The notes: a model not told the origin generated them from the letters alone. Positions 1-12,591 are shown, counted from the first letter of the stretch. The stretch: 64,000 nucleotides of DNA from Saccopteryx bilineata (GCF_036850765.1 NC_089494.1:56995809-57059808), one strand, 5' to 3'. Translations and numbers: made by a program.

Positions 1-307
1 TCCAACATATCCAAAATAGTATTTCCACATTTAACCAATGTGAACATTCTTTCTTTCTTTTCTGAATCGACAGAATTTTATTTCATCTTTATTTAGTAAC
101 TTAGTCTTCATGAGACCAATAGCAACATGATTTCATTTGACACCAGTGTCACCTCAAACTTGACTAGAAAATGAACATAGTTATTTGTGATACCTTGTGC
201 CTGTTCAAGTGCATGATGGATTTTAACTTTTCCTCAAGGTTTATTATGGGCAACATGTCACAATACAAGCAGAAAAGTATAGTAATAGAGGTAATTTTTA
301 TTTCTTT

Positions 308-440
308 AAAAAAGCTTATTGACTTTATTGGGATGATATTGGTTGGCAAAATTATATAGATTTCAGCTGTACAATTCTATAATACATCATCTGTAAATTG
401 TATTGTGTATTCACCAGCACCAACCCTTGGCTCATGTTTT
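308..440 (-). repeat. L1 3'-end fragment (antisense)
   Basis: The text around ATTGACTTTATTGGGATGAT and the 'GGCAAAATTATATAG' stretch is the reverse of the bat-type L1 3' UTR (…ATAATTTTATTAACCAATGTCACCCC…). The same sequence recurs at 954-1225 and, on the other strand, at 12592-12765. It is short and diverged, with uncertain borders. Confidence 0.7.
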
Positions 441-953
441 CATCCTTTGCAGGGACCACGTTCCATAGAATGTCCTGGTGCATCATTTATGGTACTTATC
501 ACTCTGGCTTTCAGACAGCAACTGATGTAATTTAAATGCTTATAGAAAGTCTCTTGGAATATCTATGCAGCTGTCTGCAGTAGGTACACGCAGAATACAA
601 TGACTGATTTACTGGGTGGTGGAGTATTATAGTTGACATGCTCTCACAGTTATTTAGAGTGTTCTGCTTTTACATCAGAAAGACTCCGAGAGCTGATTCT
701 GCATGCATCCCACAGCACACACAGGAAATCTGATCTAAGAGGCTGCTCGTGTGTGTGAATGCCTCATGATGAAATGTAACACCCACACAATGAACTACTT
801 ACTTCTGAGTTTATGCCAACTTACTTTTTTATGTTTCTTCCCAGAGTGCATTTGGTAATAAAAATGTGTAGATCTAGAAAGTCACTTTGCTTTACTAGGC
901 AGGTATGAGATCAGGATGTATAGAATATCACCATAGATCTTTTTCCCTCCTTT

Positions 954-1225
954 TAATGAATTTATTAGGGTGATACTGGTTAACAAAATTATACAGGCTC
1001 AGGTGCACAATTTTACAGCACATCATCTGTACACTGTATTGTGTGTTCACCTCCCCAAGTCAAGTCTCTGTCCATCACCATTTATTCCCTTCCACCCTCC
1101 TCCACCTCCACCCCTACCCCAGCAGTCTGTGTCCATGAGGTTTCTCTCTCTCTCTCTCTCTTTTTCCTCTTTTGTTCAATCCCTCCATAATACATATTTA
1201 ACTACGTTCTCTTATAGGGAATAGT
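954..1225 (-). repeat. L1 3'-end fragment (antisense)
   Basis: This is the same bat-type L1 3' UTR as at 308-440, in reverse, with the GTTCACCTCCCCAAGTCAAG block and a C-rich stretch (CCACCTCCACCCCTACCCC). It runs into a CT dinucleotide tract at about 1141-1163. Any open frame across it is incidental. Confidence 0.75.
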
Positions 1226-2173
1226 ATTGCCATACAGAAATAGCATTCTTTAGGGGTTGAAATAACATTTGCCAAATGTAGGGATGAGGCCAGTAGATAC
1301 CTTTGGAAAATCAAATAACTCATTCCTTTCCTGCTTTCATCACTGTTGGCATGTGTTAGATGACAAGTCTTTGACTCACAAAATTAAATAGGATTATCTC
1401 ATGGTCCAGGCTTCTCACCTGTTTTTAGAGATTAACGAACACCTGTTTATACCCATTTTTTATTTACTCAGATTCTATATTAACTTTCCCTATTAAAGCA
1501 TTCTTGAGATTTCTGAGTTTCTCCAACTTTAGCTAAGATCAAATGAAACTTGGTCCCAATACTTAATGAACTAAATGATCTCTGAATGTTAGTTATATTC
1601 ACAATTCATTTTTCCTTGATGAAAATTTTAAATCATTTCTCCATTTGTAGTTTTATATGGGCTCACCACAGCTTTTGTGAGAAAATATTTGTATAAACTT
1701 AAATGAAGAAATAAATTTTATAACTCTTGATAAAATACTCTGTGTGTTCCAATATGCACATTATATATATATTCCTAATTAAGATACCAGAAAGGCAGAC
1801 TAGACTATTTTCAAATCATTGTAAATATGTAAACATTATACTTTAGATATGAGGACTGGCTAATGTTTGTATTTTACACAAATTGCCAAATATGAACAAA
1901 ATGATGTGTACTTCACAGGAAATCTGCTACAGGCTCATCATTACTATTTTCTTTGCACTGGTAGTAGCCCAAAATAATGATTATTAAAGACTTCCAATTA
2001 GTAGAAAGCCAGAGAAGCCCTCTTACTCCATATTTTACTGCCTAGTTTATACTGGAAAATGCTAAGCATCAGTATAGACCATTTGATTCATTTGATTTCA
2101 TAACCAGCTTCGTAATATCAGCCCTGAAGTGATAATGGAATGTCTTAATCTAGGTAACCCCTGACTTCTATGA

Positions 2174-2204
2174 TGTGTGTGTTTGTGTGTGTGTGTGTGT
2201 GTGC
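2174..2204. repeat. (GT)n microsatellite
   Basis: This is an almost pure GT run with one TTT interruption. Confidence 0.9.
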
Positions 2205-2465
2205 ATGTACACACTAATTGTGTGGAACTTTAGGACTCATCTAGTTTTCTCCGTAAGCACCTGCTTCAAACATTTCTCCATGTTATAGGAGTTCAGAGAA
2301 ATTGTGAGGCTGTTGTAGACAAGAAAACCTAGGCTGGAGAAGAACATGGTGTAATGCTCATTATTTTGAATGGACTGTCTGGATTAATTTTTCAGGTTTG
2401 AAGTAATTTCCCCTCATGTCCAGGGCTGTAAAATTTTAGGTTACCCAAGAATGGCAGGAGGGCAC

Positions 2466-2649
2466 AGTGGAAAAAACATAAACGTTGGAATAATGTAGGT
2501 TAGGGGACAGATGGTGGTTCTGTCACTTACTGTGTGGCCCTGGAAAAACTGCTTAACTTCTCTTCTCTACAATGATGGTATATGATGATATCATACTTGT
2601 TATAGAGTTGTTGAGAGAAATAGAAATGGTGCACAAAAAGCAACTAGCA
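2466..2649 (+). repeat. MIR SINE, interrupted by a VES SINE
   Basis: The block TCTGTCACTTACTGTGTGGC followed by CTGCTTAACTTCTC is the MIR core in forward orientation. A younger VES SINE interrupts it at 2650; the MIR tail probably resumes after 3074 but is too short to be sure. Confidence 0.75.
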
Positions 2650-3024
2650 GCCCTGGCTGGTTGGCTCAGCGGTAGAGCGTCGGCCTAGCGTGCGGAGGAC
2701 CCGGGTTCGATTCCCGGCCAGGGCACATAGGAGAAGCGCCCATTTGCTTCTCCACCCCTCCGCCGCGCTTTCCTCTCTGTCTCTCTCTTCCCCTCCCGCA
2801 GCCAAGGCTCCATTGGAGCAAAGATGGCCCGGGCGCTGGGCATGGCTCTGTGGCCTCTGCCTCAGGCGCTAGAGTGGCTCTGGTCGCAATATGGCGACGC
2901 CCAGGATGGGCAGAGCATCGCCCCCTGGGGAGCAGAGCACCGCCCCTGGTGGGCGTGCCGGGTGGATCCCGGTCGGGCGCATGCTGGAGTCTGTCTGACT
3001 GTCTCTCCCTGTTTCCAGCTTCAG

Positions 3025-3064
<40 letters not shown>
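2650..3064 (+). mobile_element. VES-type bat SINE, full length
   Basis: This is a tRNA-derived retroposon. The head GCCCTGGCTGGTTGGCTCAG contains an A box, and GGTTCGATTCC is a B box, together the internal pol III promoter. A long body follows and the element ends in about 40 A. The flanking duplication GCAACTAGCA at 2640-2649 and 3065-3074 is exact. The pure A-tail and intact duplication suggest a recent insertion. Confidence 0.95.
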
Positions 3065-3065
<1 letters not shown>

Positions 3066-3848
3066 CAACTAGCAAACTTACTAGCATGGAATAGGCTCTT
3101 GGGAATCAGTAGCAATGATGTGATCATGCTACTGTCTGGGATTTGAGAGTAAAAATCCAAGTCTTTTTCCTTTAATTTGGGTAAAGAATCTGAAGCCAGA
3201 AACCTCATGTCATCAGTTTAATATCAACTTATGTCATCATTTTAAAATGTACTGCTTCTTTCAAGTTCTTTGCTATTTGTGTATTAAACTGCATAAGGTA
3301 TGCATTGTAAGCCAAGTCTAAATGAATGTAGCATGCCCCATTTATAATGTCGTCAGAATTTTAATAACTTCATTTATTTTCTGAATACATATTTCTAGCA
3401 ATTGCAACAAACAATATATTTGCATTAGCTTTTTATAGTAGAAATTTAATTCTACATGTGCTGCTTAATGTCTTTTTGTGGGTCTGTGTAACTATATTCA
3501 GATTTATATTCTATCCAAGAAGGGAGATTTATATTTTAAAGCATGTATGATTTATAGACTGTGTGAAATTCTATATATTTTGATTCTTCTTTGAATAATT
3601 TTCTTCATGCCATGTAATCTGAACTGATACATTGTTTTCATGCTTTACAGGGATTATTTTGTTCTTTTCTCTTAAGCATGTAGAGGTTGAATAAAAAAAA
3701 ATCCTTATCATAAGTATTTAATACATGAGATGAGTTTATATAAAGAGAAATGGAAGTGGCTTAAGCTTTGAAAGGTTAAGGAAAAATTTTGAATTTTTAC
3801 TTAGTATTCTAATAACTTGAAATTTGATCTCTGTTGCTTCTTACTTAG

Positions 3849-3965
3849 GTCACTTGTTGGTTTCAGAAAACCGTAAGAGATTTACGAGAACAAAGTCTAG
3901 GTTCATCTCTTTCAGACAATGAGGAGTTGATCCGGAAGCACGAGGAACTGAAAATAAAAGCAAAG
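3849..3965 (+). CDS. CCDC141: CCDC141 internal exon A (coiled-coil region)
   Basis: This 117-base exon encodes 39 residues, beginning [15 protein letters not shown] and ending EELKIKAK. A pyrimidine-rich tract and AG at 3847-3848 precede it, and GTAAGA follows it. It starts and ends in phase 0. The peptide matches my memory of human CCDC141 around residue 260, with the shared core [11 protein letters not shown] did not align it. CCDC141 (CAMDI) is a cytoplasmic and centrosomal coiled-coil protein with spectrin-like repeats. It is reported to bind DISC1 and myosin II and to act in neuronal migration, and it is also expressed in heart. The charged, heptad-like composition fits a helical spectrin-type segment. 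The exon joins in frame to the exon at 39951. The exon before it lies outside the window. Alternative identities seem unlikely because all three exons match consecutive parts of the same protein. Confidence 0.93.
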
Positions 3966-4164
3966 GTAAGAGACACATTAAAAAATAACTGAAACATGCA
4001 TGGACTTCCTTTGACTATGCTTCTATAGGTAATTTAGAGGAGTACTAAAAAAGTCTCTTTGAATAACCCACTACTTACATAGAAAAGATTCTGATACATT
4101 AGCTAATACCACTGCCCTCTTGATTTTTCTGGAATAATAATGAACAAAACAATAGCTTCCACAA

Positions 4165-4425
4165 CAGTAGCTATCTGTTTTTAATGGTTACTATGTGTCA
4201 GACAATGTATTTAGTTTAAGAGATGCATTATCTAAATTATTGCAAAATCCCTAAGGAGTAAGTATTATTTTCCTCATTTTACAGATTAAAACAAACTAAA
4301 AACAGGGACTTAGAGAAGCAAGGTAACATTTCCAATATGATATATCTCGTCAGTGGCAAAGTTTGAATTTGATTACAAGTCTTACCCACCATCAAGGCCC
4401 AAGCTCTTACACACTATACTGTTAG
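4165..4425 (-). repeat. MIR SINE (antisense)
   Basis: The series 'ACTATGTGTCAGACAATGTA', 'TCCTCATTTTACAGAT', 'CAGGGACTTAGAGAAGCAAG' and 'GTCAGTGGCAAAGTTTGAAT' is the reverse of the MIR consensus in order. It is old and unbroken. Confidence 0.8.
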
Positions 4426-5616
4426 TTTTCTAAAAGAAAAAAAAGTTTTTATACACCGCAGTATCATTAGAATATCCCTTTTATGATTACAGGGCATGGT
4501 TTACTTTCTGTTTCCATTTATATTTTCTTAGTTTCTTAATTTGCTTTACCTTTTTTTAGTTTTACACAAATTAATGGCTGCTTAGCAACCACTTGTAGGT
4601 ATTTTTGCAAAATGGCGGCATGAAGTGCTGCAGGCAAGAGGGGCAGAGCAGCCACAGATACCGGACTCTCCTAGGCATTGGGTCTTGTTCTTTGGAAATT
4701 GACTCATTTGTGCCTGTTCAGTTTTTAGATACTTTCCAAAGGTCTTCACAGGTGCTCCATTTTGATCTGCAAGGAAAAAAAACTGTATTGGTAATAGATT
4801 GGTAAGAACAATGAATACTTTCATCAATATCAAGGCCTGGCAATTTTCTGTTATTCATATCTTGGTTGGCAGATAGTTGTAAGTGCAGCTACGTCAAGAA
4901 ACTCTGGAAAACAGTGGGCCAACGCTACTAGACAATTGTCGGGAATAAGGAAGATAAACCAAATAAATATTACATGTTTAGGAGGATGGGATTTGGGTGG
5001 GGACAGGAAAGGCAGTAGATTGCATTTATCTAGACTGAAGTCTGTCTCATAGGGATCATACTGCCTTTGTTTTTGCATCTCTTTGAACACAGCAGTATAC
5101 ATAGGAATTCAGTGTTTGCTTTGAATATTTGCCTGACTGATAAAAGGTACAGTTACAAAGACTGTTATGACTGACGATTTTCAAAGTTCTTTAAAGATTT
5201 TCAGCATTTAGTTTGTCTACTTAACAAAATATTTTTTAAAATTATATAAGAATTTATTCTGTGCATGTCAAACAGGTTTTATCATTGAAAATTTTATCAA
5301 AACCCTAAGTAGTAAGCACAAGAAATAACCTGAATAGCATAGGGTAATTAATTCCTTTAAAACAAAAAGGGCATATTCACATAATTAATCATACTTTGGG
5401 GTTATGGTCACTGTAACTGTGAATTTATGGTTTCTTACAGCCCTAAGGACAGTTGGAGTAGAATATTTGTTAGCATATAATCTCAATTCTAATAGGATAC
5501 AGTTTTTATTGTACTTTACAATTCATATTTGTAGCACTGATAATTCATAAATAAAAAACATAGATATTCTTTCCACCATTATCCTAATGTTGTAAGGGGC
5601 TTAAGAAGTAAATTTT

Positions 5617-6859
5617 ATTTTATTATTTTTTTAATTAATGTTAATGGGGTGACATCAATAAATCAGGGTACATATATTCAAAGAAAACATGTCCAGATTA
5701 TCTTGCCATTCACTTATGTTGCATACCCATCACCCAAAGTCAGGTTGTCCTCCGTCACCTTTTATCTAGTTTTCTTTGTGCCCCTCCCCCTCCCCCTCTC
5801 CCTCTCCTTCTTCCCTTCCGCGCCCCCCCTCCTCCCCAACCCCGGTAGCCATCACACTCTTGTCCATGTCTCTTAGTCTCGTTTTTATGTCCCACCAATG
5901 TATGGAATCATGTAGTTCTTGGTTTTTTCTGATTTACTAATTTCACTCCATATAATGTTATCAAGATCCCACCATTTTGCTGTAAATGATCCGATGTCAT
6001 CATTTCTTATGGCTGAGTAGTATTCCATAGTGTATATGTGCCACATCTTCTTTATCCAGTCTTCTATTGAAGGGCTTTTTGGTTGTTTCTATGTTTTGGC
6101 CACTGTGAACAATGTTGCAATGAACATGGGGCTGCATGTGTTTTTACGTATCAATGTTTCTGAGTTTTTGGAGTATATACCCAGTAGAGGGATTGTTGGG
6201 TCATAAGGTAGTTCTATTTTCAGTTTTTTGAGGAACCACCATACTTTCTTCCATAATGGTTGCACTACTTTACATTCCCACCAACAGTGAATGAGGGTTC
6301 CTTTTTCTCCACAGCCTCTCCAGCATTTGCTATTACCTGTCTTGTTAATAATAGCTAATCTAACAGGTGTGAGGTGGTATCTCATTGCAGTTTTGATTTG
6401 CATTTCTTTTTTTTTTTTTTTTTTGTATTTTTCTGAAGCTGGAAACGGGGAGAGACAGTCAGACAGACTCCCGCATGCGCCAGACCAGGATCCACCCGGC
6501 ACGCCCACCAAGGACTATGCTCTGCCCACCAGGGGGCGATGCTCTGCCCCTCCGGGCCTCACTCTGTCGAGACCAGAGCCACTCTAGCGCCTGGGCCAGA
6601 GGCCAAGGAGCCATCCCCAGCGCCCAGGCCATCTTTGCTCCAATGGAGCCTTGGCTGCGGGAGGGGAAGAGAGAGACAGAGAGGAAGGAGAGAGGGAGGG
6701 GTGGAGAAGCAGATGGGCGCTTCTCCTGTGTGCCCTGGCAGGGAATCGAACCCGGGACTTCTGCACGCCAGGCCGATGCTCTACCATTGAGCCAACTGGC
6801 CAGGGCCTGATTTGCATTTCTCTATAACTAATGAAGATGAGCATCTTTTCATATATCTG
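5617..6859 (-). mobile_element. 5'-truncated L1 (antisense), with nested SINE
   Basis: This is a LINE-1 in reverse. It carries the bat-type 3' UTR with its GC-rich tract (5780-5840), then the end of ORF2, where the minus-strand peptide includes [20 protein letters not shown] and [14 protein letters not shown]2 stops early at a TAG near 6090, so it is not functional. The duplication AAGAAGTAAATTTT at 5603-5616 and 6860-6873 is exact (14 bp). A VES SINE sits inside at 6408-6807. Confidence 0.93.
6408..6807 (-). mobile_element. VES-type SINE inserted in the L1
   Basis: The element starts with a T-tract (the poly-A tail in reverse) and ends GCCAACTGGCCAGGGC. The duplication TGATTTGCATTTCT at 6394-6407 and 6808-6821 is exact and lies in L1 ORF2, so this SINE is younger than the L1. 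Confidence 0.95.
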
Positions 6860-7261
6860 AAGAAGTAAATTTTTAATCAGAAATATATTTTATTATAAAA
6901 AGTGAATCATAGAAAATTACTAAACTATAAGGAAAATAAAAATAAATCATTCAAACCCAAGATAACCATTCTTAATAGTATATTTATACATTCCCTTTCA
7001 ATCTTTTCATATACAAACCTAGAAACACAAAGCATCAGAGTTATGATTTCTTTATTTATGGCTTTATCATGCTGTTTTTCTATGTAACCTAATAAGTAAA
7101 CTTTAGCTGCAAACTATTTCATTATATGGATGAATTAATATTGCATATTATAATTTGATTATGTGTAGAAGTTAAACCATATGAATATCCAAGCAAATAT
7201 TATTTTTTTAAGTGGTACAAATTTCTGATAAACACCATTATGTTTCAGACAAATCAATTGC

Positions 7262-7640
7262 TTTTTTTTTTTTTTTTTCCATTTTTTCTGAAGCTGGAAA
7301 CAGGGAGAGACAGTCAGACAGACTCCCGCATGCACCCGACTGGGATCCACCCGGCACACCCACCAGGGGCGATGCTCTGCCCATCCTGGGCGTCGCCATG
7401 TTGCGACCAGAGCCACTCTAGCGCCTGAGGCAGAGGCCACAGAGCCATCCCCAGCGCCCGGGCCATCTTTGCTCCAATGGAGCCTTGGCTGCGGGAGGGG
7501 AAGAGAGAGACAGAGAGGAAAGCGTGGCGGAGGGGTGGAGAAGCAAATGGGCGCTTCTCCTGTGTGCCCTGGCCGGGAATTGAACCTGGGTCCTCCGCAC
7601 GCTAGGCCGATGCTCTACCGCTGAGCCAACCGGCCAGGGC
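7262..7640 (-). mobile_element. VES-type SINE
   Basis: This is a full VES element in reverse with a T-tract at 7262-7278. The duplication TCAATTGC lies at 7254-7261 and 7641-7648 and continues into a T run on both sides. Confidence 0.94.
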
Positions 7641-8093
7641 TCAATTGCTTTTTTAAACAACTGCTTCCTTTCAGGGTCCTGACCCACTCAAGACCTGGCA
7701 GTGTTTAACCCAGAGAAGAGAGACTAAGGGGAATTGTCTCAGAGGCTATACTTATCCACAGGGATCCCATAGGGAAGAAATGCTAACCCTGCGTGACCGT
7801 TACAGGGAAGGAAAGTTCCGTAGGCCAAGAAGCAGGAGACATTCCTGAGGCTGTGGAAGGTGGGCCTTGCTGATCTCAAAACTCCCTTGAAGGTTCAGAT
7901 TCCATCAAGGAGACAGGCCTCGGGTTACAGTGTCAGCTGTGCTTGTTATTGTAGGAGCAACGGGAGTGTAGAAAGCACTCTTTCAGAGTTGGCCTGGGGA
8001 AATAACATTTCTGAAAACTGGGGACAGTACCTCACTCATCTTGGAATTCCTAGTACTGAGAGCAGTGCCTAGTGTAAAGAAGATGTTTGTTTC

Positions 8094-8277
8094 GCCTGAT
8101 CTGTGGTGGCGCAGTAGATAAAGCGTAGACCTGGAACACGGAGGTCGCCGGTTCAAAACCCTGAGTTTGCCTGGTCAAGGCACATATGGGAGTTGATGCT
8201 TCCTGCTCCTTCCTCCTTCTCTCTCTCTCTCTCTCTTCTATAAAATGAATAAACAAATAAAAATTAAAAAAAAAAAA
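8094..8277 (+). mobile_element. Short tRNA-derived SINE (Rhin-like)
   Basis: The head GCCTGATCTGTGGTGGCGCA, the B box GGTTCAAAACC, the GGCACATATGGGAGTTGATG body, a CT run and an A-tail define this family. The 13-bp duplication AGATGTTTGTTTC at 8081-8093 and 8278-8290 is exact. It resembles the Rhin-type SINE described from horseshoe bats, a name I give from memory. Confidence 0.92.
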
Positions 8278-9599
8278 AGATGTTTGTTTCACATCTATTA
8301 AGCCCTTTTAACTGTGAAGAAGAATGAAACATTCTTTTAGTTTCTACAATTCTCTGGTTACTTTAGATAATCATGTAGTCTCTTTTAACCTGTCTATCTA
8401 CTTATTATCTTTATTTATTTAACAACAACAAATGGCCCACTACAGTGGAGTTACACAAACTCTTTAATTCATCATAAATCTTTGGCTTGGTCATTCACTT
8501 GCTTTATTATTTCTCCCTTCATTCTCTGTCCCCCTACAATCCCATCCTCAAAGGCACCACTCTAAAGGGTTCAATGTGCCTTTAGACATATTTGCACTCC
8601 TAAAGTGTATGCAGTTACATATTTTAAAATTTGCATAACTAGCACTGAGGTGTAGCTCTCATTGTGTTTCTTCCCTACAGCACTGCTTACATCTAGTTTA
8701 CCCCGTTCCCTGGGCTCTTCACTATGGTAACACCTAGATGCCGTGTGATGCTGGAAAGTCCTATTACGAAGATAACTGTTGTTCTAGTTCTACCCTTCAT
8801 AATTTTAACTGCCTCCCTTTCCTTCGTCCCTTCCTAATACCTTGTTCCTTGATTCCACTGATTATTCTCCTGACTTCCTGCTCTTCAGCCCCTTTTGCCA
8901 AATTCTTCACCTAGTTTTCACCACTAATCCCTTACAGTGATTCTTTTCATAACTATCTTTTTTTTCCCTGCTTCATCTGTCTGATGTCCTTCCTTAATCT
9001 TAATGTATACTTTATTTATATATTAAATTTTGGATCTCTCCAGTGCATTAGTTCCGTTTCCTCTGACTGAGATATTTCAGTGTGTCATCAGATGTCATTT
9101 TCTCCTGTGAGTTAATATTCCCTTGGTATATCAGCAACTTTGATAGGTAAAGCCTGAGTGATGTGAAAACTGGTGCTCTAACTTGTCCCTTTCCAGATGA
9201 GGTGTTGGGGGACATGGTGCCCCTGAGTGCAGAGGTTTCTGCTATTAACAATTATGGTTCAACCATTCCCAGTTTTCCCCTCAACCCCAGACAATGCAAA
9301 GGAGGAGACCCCTTGGAGGACCTCCCACTGATTGGACTCTGGACCCTGCTCTGTTCCAAGACCCATTTTCCTGGGTTATATTCTATCCAGATCCTATGGT
9401 GGAGACTTGGAGAAGGCACACCGAGAACAGATCGGGGTGCTTATTTCTCAGATATTATTAGCTCACGACTGGTCAAATTCAGTGCTATCCTGATGTTGTA
9501 TCTCTCCTCTGACTAGTGCTGGGCTAGGCTACTACTTTTTTTTCTGGAAAGGTACACTGACAAACAATGATGAGTCAGGTGGAGATGTTGATGGTTGAA

Positions 9600-10700
9600 A
9601 TAGGGTTTTTCCACAAAGTCACAAAGTTCTTGTGAAGTTGTGGGAAAAGCATTTCAGGGACCCCTGCATAGAAGAATGTGAGCAATTGTGGCAAGGTTTA
9701 TTGGAGTAAAAACAAAGAACTGTCCCCAGGTGCCTGGTATCTCATACACAACCAGGAGACTTAGCTTCATTTCACTGCAGATGAAGCGCTGGGCCTGGTG
9801 AGCATAAGTGCCCACCAGGAGGGTCAGGACCCAGAATGGTAATGCCATCACCCGGGGCTCTGCCAGTCCAGCAGAGTCTCTGCTCCACACCCAGACCCAC
9901 ACTTGGAGCCCCTGGCTGCCACAGGAGAAAATTCCCACAAACCTGGGTCTTTATTATGTGTTGATTATATTATTCAGGGCTTAGGACAGAGAAGGCTTTA
10001 AAACTAACTAACTGATCTCTTAACTGGCTCTTTTTCGACTTGTACTCGTCCCTCCCCCTATCCATTCTGTCTTTCCCCCATATTTTCCCAGGCTAAACTC
10101 CACGCCTTATGTTGCCATTTTGGCTCCTACACAAGTCTTAAATTTTGCCTCATCGCTTGGTTTCTACTGCACAAGCCCTTACCTCCCTCCCCCTGCGCCA
10201 TCTTGGTCTCTAGTGGGCAGACACCCAGCAGAATCACTTCCCTTTTGTTGTTTACTCCTCTCCCCATAGATGAGGTGAGTGTATCTGTTGTCCCCTGGGG
10301 AGATTGGAAAACCAGTCCTTCCTCCCTACCCTGGGTCAGGGATGTTACAGTAATCCATTTGGCGGGGATTCAGCTATCCCCTGGGGAGTCTGAAACTATA
10401 ACTTCCAGACTTAAGCCTGATTAAGTGTAACTCCCAGACTCATCAGGCCCAGCCAGTCTAGCTCCCTTGTCTTCTGTTAACTCCTAGTGGTCTACTCTAG
10501 CAGAAAGAGAGAAAGCATCATACCAGAAAGTTTTCACCTGGCTTTATCTCCTGTCTATAGCATCCAACTTTATTCTGTTCCAGATGGCCAGTGACCCTGA
10601 CACTGAGACTCAACTACCTTTTGGCTCCTCAAGGAAGGTTCCCTTATCTATAAACTTTACTCTCACTTGTTGGCCTTTACAGGAAGGACTGGCTACATAG
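9600..10700 (-). repeat. Probable ERV LTR remnant (antisense)
   Basis: On the minus strand, CCAATAAACCTTGCCACAAT (around 9690-9710) looks like the polyadenylation site and R/U5 region of a class I retroviral LTR. The upstream part (about 9950-10600) is pyrimidine-rich on the + strand and could be U3. I found no convincing duplication and no viral gene. Borders are approximate and the family is not identified. Confidence 0.4.
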
Positions 10701-10758
10701 TGTATAGGTTCAGTGTGAAATAAAAATGTAAAGGTTTTCTTTAAAAATTGAGATTTCA

Positions 10759-11070
10759 TAAGTAAATCAGAAAAAAACAGGAATTGCATTATTCCATACG
10801 TAGGTGGGACATAAAAGTGAGACTAAGAGACATTGATAAGAGTGTGGTGGTTACGGGGGGAGGGGGGAGAGGGAGAGGGAAAGGGGGAGGGGGAGGGGCA
10901 CAAAGAAAACTAGATAGAAGGTGACAGAGGACAATCTGACTTTGGTTGATGGGTATGCAACATAATTGAACGACAAGATAACCTGAACATGTTATCTTTG
11001 AATATATGTATCCTGATTTATTGATGTCACCCCATTAAAAAAATAAAATTATTAAATAAATATAAAAATT
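10759..11070 (+). mobile_element. 5'-truncated L1, 3' end only
   Basis: The L1 3' UTR includes the G-rich tract at 10855-10900 and ends in GATGTCACCCCATTAAAAAA. The 11-bp duplication TTGAGATTTCA at 10748-10758 and 11071-11081 is exact. It is the same subfamily as the antisense copy at 5617-6859. Confidence 0.93.
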
Positions 11071-11319
11071 TTGAGATTTCAGTGTAGCAACTGCAGAACA
11101 TGAGCTGAAGCATGGAGCCCTTCTGAGCACAGGGTCCTGTGTGATGACACAGGTCACTGGACAATGAAGCTGGTCTTATTTGCAGTGTTAAGATTTCTGG
11201 AAGGACCTAGTAACCTTTGATGGTTAAACATTTTCTTTAGCTATCTTTATTGACCTTTTCCAACGTAGGCTAGCAAGTTCTTTAAAAGTAGAGGTAATAA
11301 TGATATTATAGGCTGCATC

Positions 11320-11470
11320 TACATGGAGAAAAAATCAGGTTGAAATTCCTGCTATGTCACTTACTATGCAATATTGGGTCCACTTGACCTCTCTGAGTCT
11401 CACCTTCCTCACTAGCAAGGAGGAGCCTAGCCACAACTCAATTAGAAAATATTTGTGAAAACATCCACAG
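11320..11470 (+). repeat. MIR SINE fragment
   Basis: The blocks 'TGCTATGTCACTTACTATGC' and 'TTGACCTCTCTGAGTCTCAC' match the MIR core in forward orientation. Confidence 0.65.
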
Positions 11471-12216
11471 AATGTGATTTTCCAAAAATGTTGTTTTCTT
11501 TTCCATCCTTGAAGTAAATGTTCAAATAGCTTTCATCTGTGATTTTTCAACAGTCCCATTCATTATTCTTAGAGAAGGATTCCAATTTAATGTGTATTTC
11601 AACAGGAAGAAGCATATTCCATTTTGGACTTTTATTTGGGTGTGAGTATGACTTTTATTTGGGGACTCTTCCTCTCAAAGGAGATTTAACATAGAAATAA
11701 GACCTCCAGCTGGGGATTCATTAGTGAAAACTCCTGTAAATAATCTGGGTACACAGGGAAAGTAGGTGTTTCTGCTTCTCACAGCTAACTCAAACAGCAG
11801 GAACTGTTCTGTATTGCTTATTAGTCTCCTTAGTAAGCTCTTTCTAAATAAACTTTGAAAATACTTTTATCATTTTTTTCTATAATGCATTTAAGTAAGA
11901 AATAAGGCAACTTTCACATCTCGTAATGTGATAACTTATTCAGAATGTGTTGAAGGAATTGAACTAAAGGATTTTTAAATACAACTGTTGACTATGAGTA
12001 ATTGTATTAAATTATACTTTCTTTACTAAATATGAACAAATATTTTCCTTTTACATAGTAATCAATAAAGAAATAGGAAACTGGTAATTATAAATTATCC
12101 TTTGGTTAAAAACCTTAAATACTAGATTTTAATCTTTATTAATTTGATCCCCTAAGGCTTCAATTCAAACTTTGGAGCTCAGACTTTGTTGTAGGATGTA
12201 TTAAAATAATATGTGT

Positions 12217-12576
12217 TGTCTGACCAGTGATGGTGCAGTGGGTAGAGCATTGACCTGGTATGCTGAGGTCCCAGGTTCAAAACCGTGAGGTTGCCAGTTT
12301 GAGTGTGGGCTCATCTGGCTTGAGCGCAGGCTCACCAGCTTGAGTTAGGAGTTGCCAGTTTGAGCATGGAATCATTGACACAATCTCATGGTCGCTGGCT
12401 TGAGCCCAAGGAGTCACTGGCTTGGCTCAAAACACCCAGTCAAGGCATGTATGAGAAGCGATCAATGAACAACTTAAGTTCAACAATAATGAGTTGATAC
12501 TTCTCATCTCCCTTCCTGTCTCTGTCTCTCTCTTTGTCTTTCTCTCTCCTTTGCTAGAAAAATTAAAATACATACA
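12217..12576 (+). mobile_element. Long tRNA-derived SINE with internal repeats
   Basis: The head (TCTGACCAGTGATGGTGCAG) and B box (GGTTCAAAACC) are followed by repeated short blocks of the form CTGGCTTGAGC, then CAAGGCATGTATGAGAAGCG, a CT-rich tract and an A-rich tail. The 15-bp duplication TAAAATAATATGTGT at 12202-12216 and 12577-12591 is exact. Confidence 0.92.
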
Positions 12577-12591
12577 TAAAATAATATGTGT

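Larger units (their letters stand above)
1..3848 (+). other. CCDC141: CCDC141 intron, 3' part, upstream of exon A
   Basis: This is non-coding intron sequence ending at the acceptor before 3849. It holds two antisense L1 3'-end fragments (about 308-440 and 954-1225), a MIR split by a VES SINE (about 2466-3100) and a GT run at 2174-2204. I see nothing I can name in 1-300, 450-950, 1226-2465 and 3100-3848, which are AT-rich. The exon preceding exon A is not here. Confidence 0.85.

Noticed and set aside
2650..2725. tRNA-like sequence with A and B boxes (also at other SINE heads)
   Set aside because: These are SINE heads with target-site duplications and tails, not tRNA genes.
6089..6511. 140-codon minus-strand frame with reverse-transcriptase-like ending
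   Set aside because: It is the degraded C-terminal part of L1 ORF2 fused by chance to a SINE, with an early stop.
9163..9516. 117-codon + strand frame
   Set aside because: No recognisable domain, no splice signals tied to it, and ordinary intron composition.
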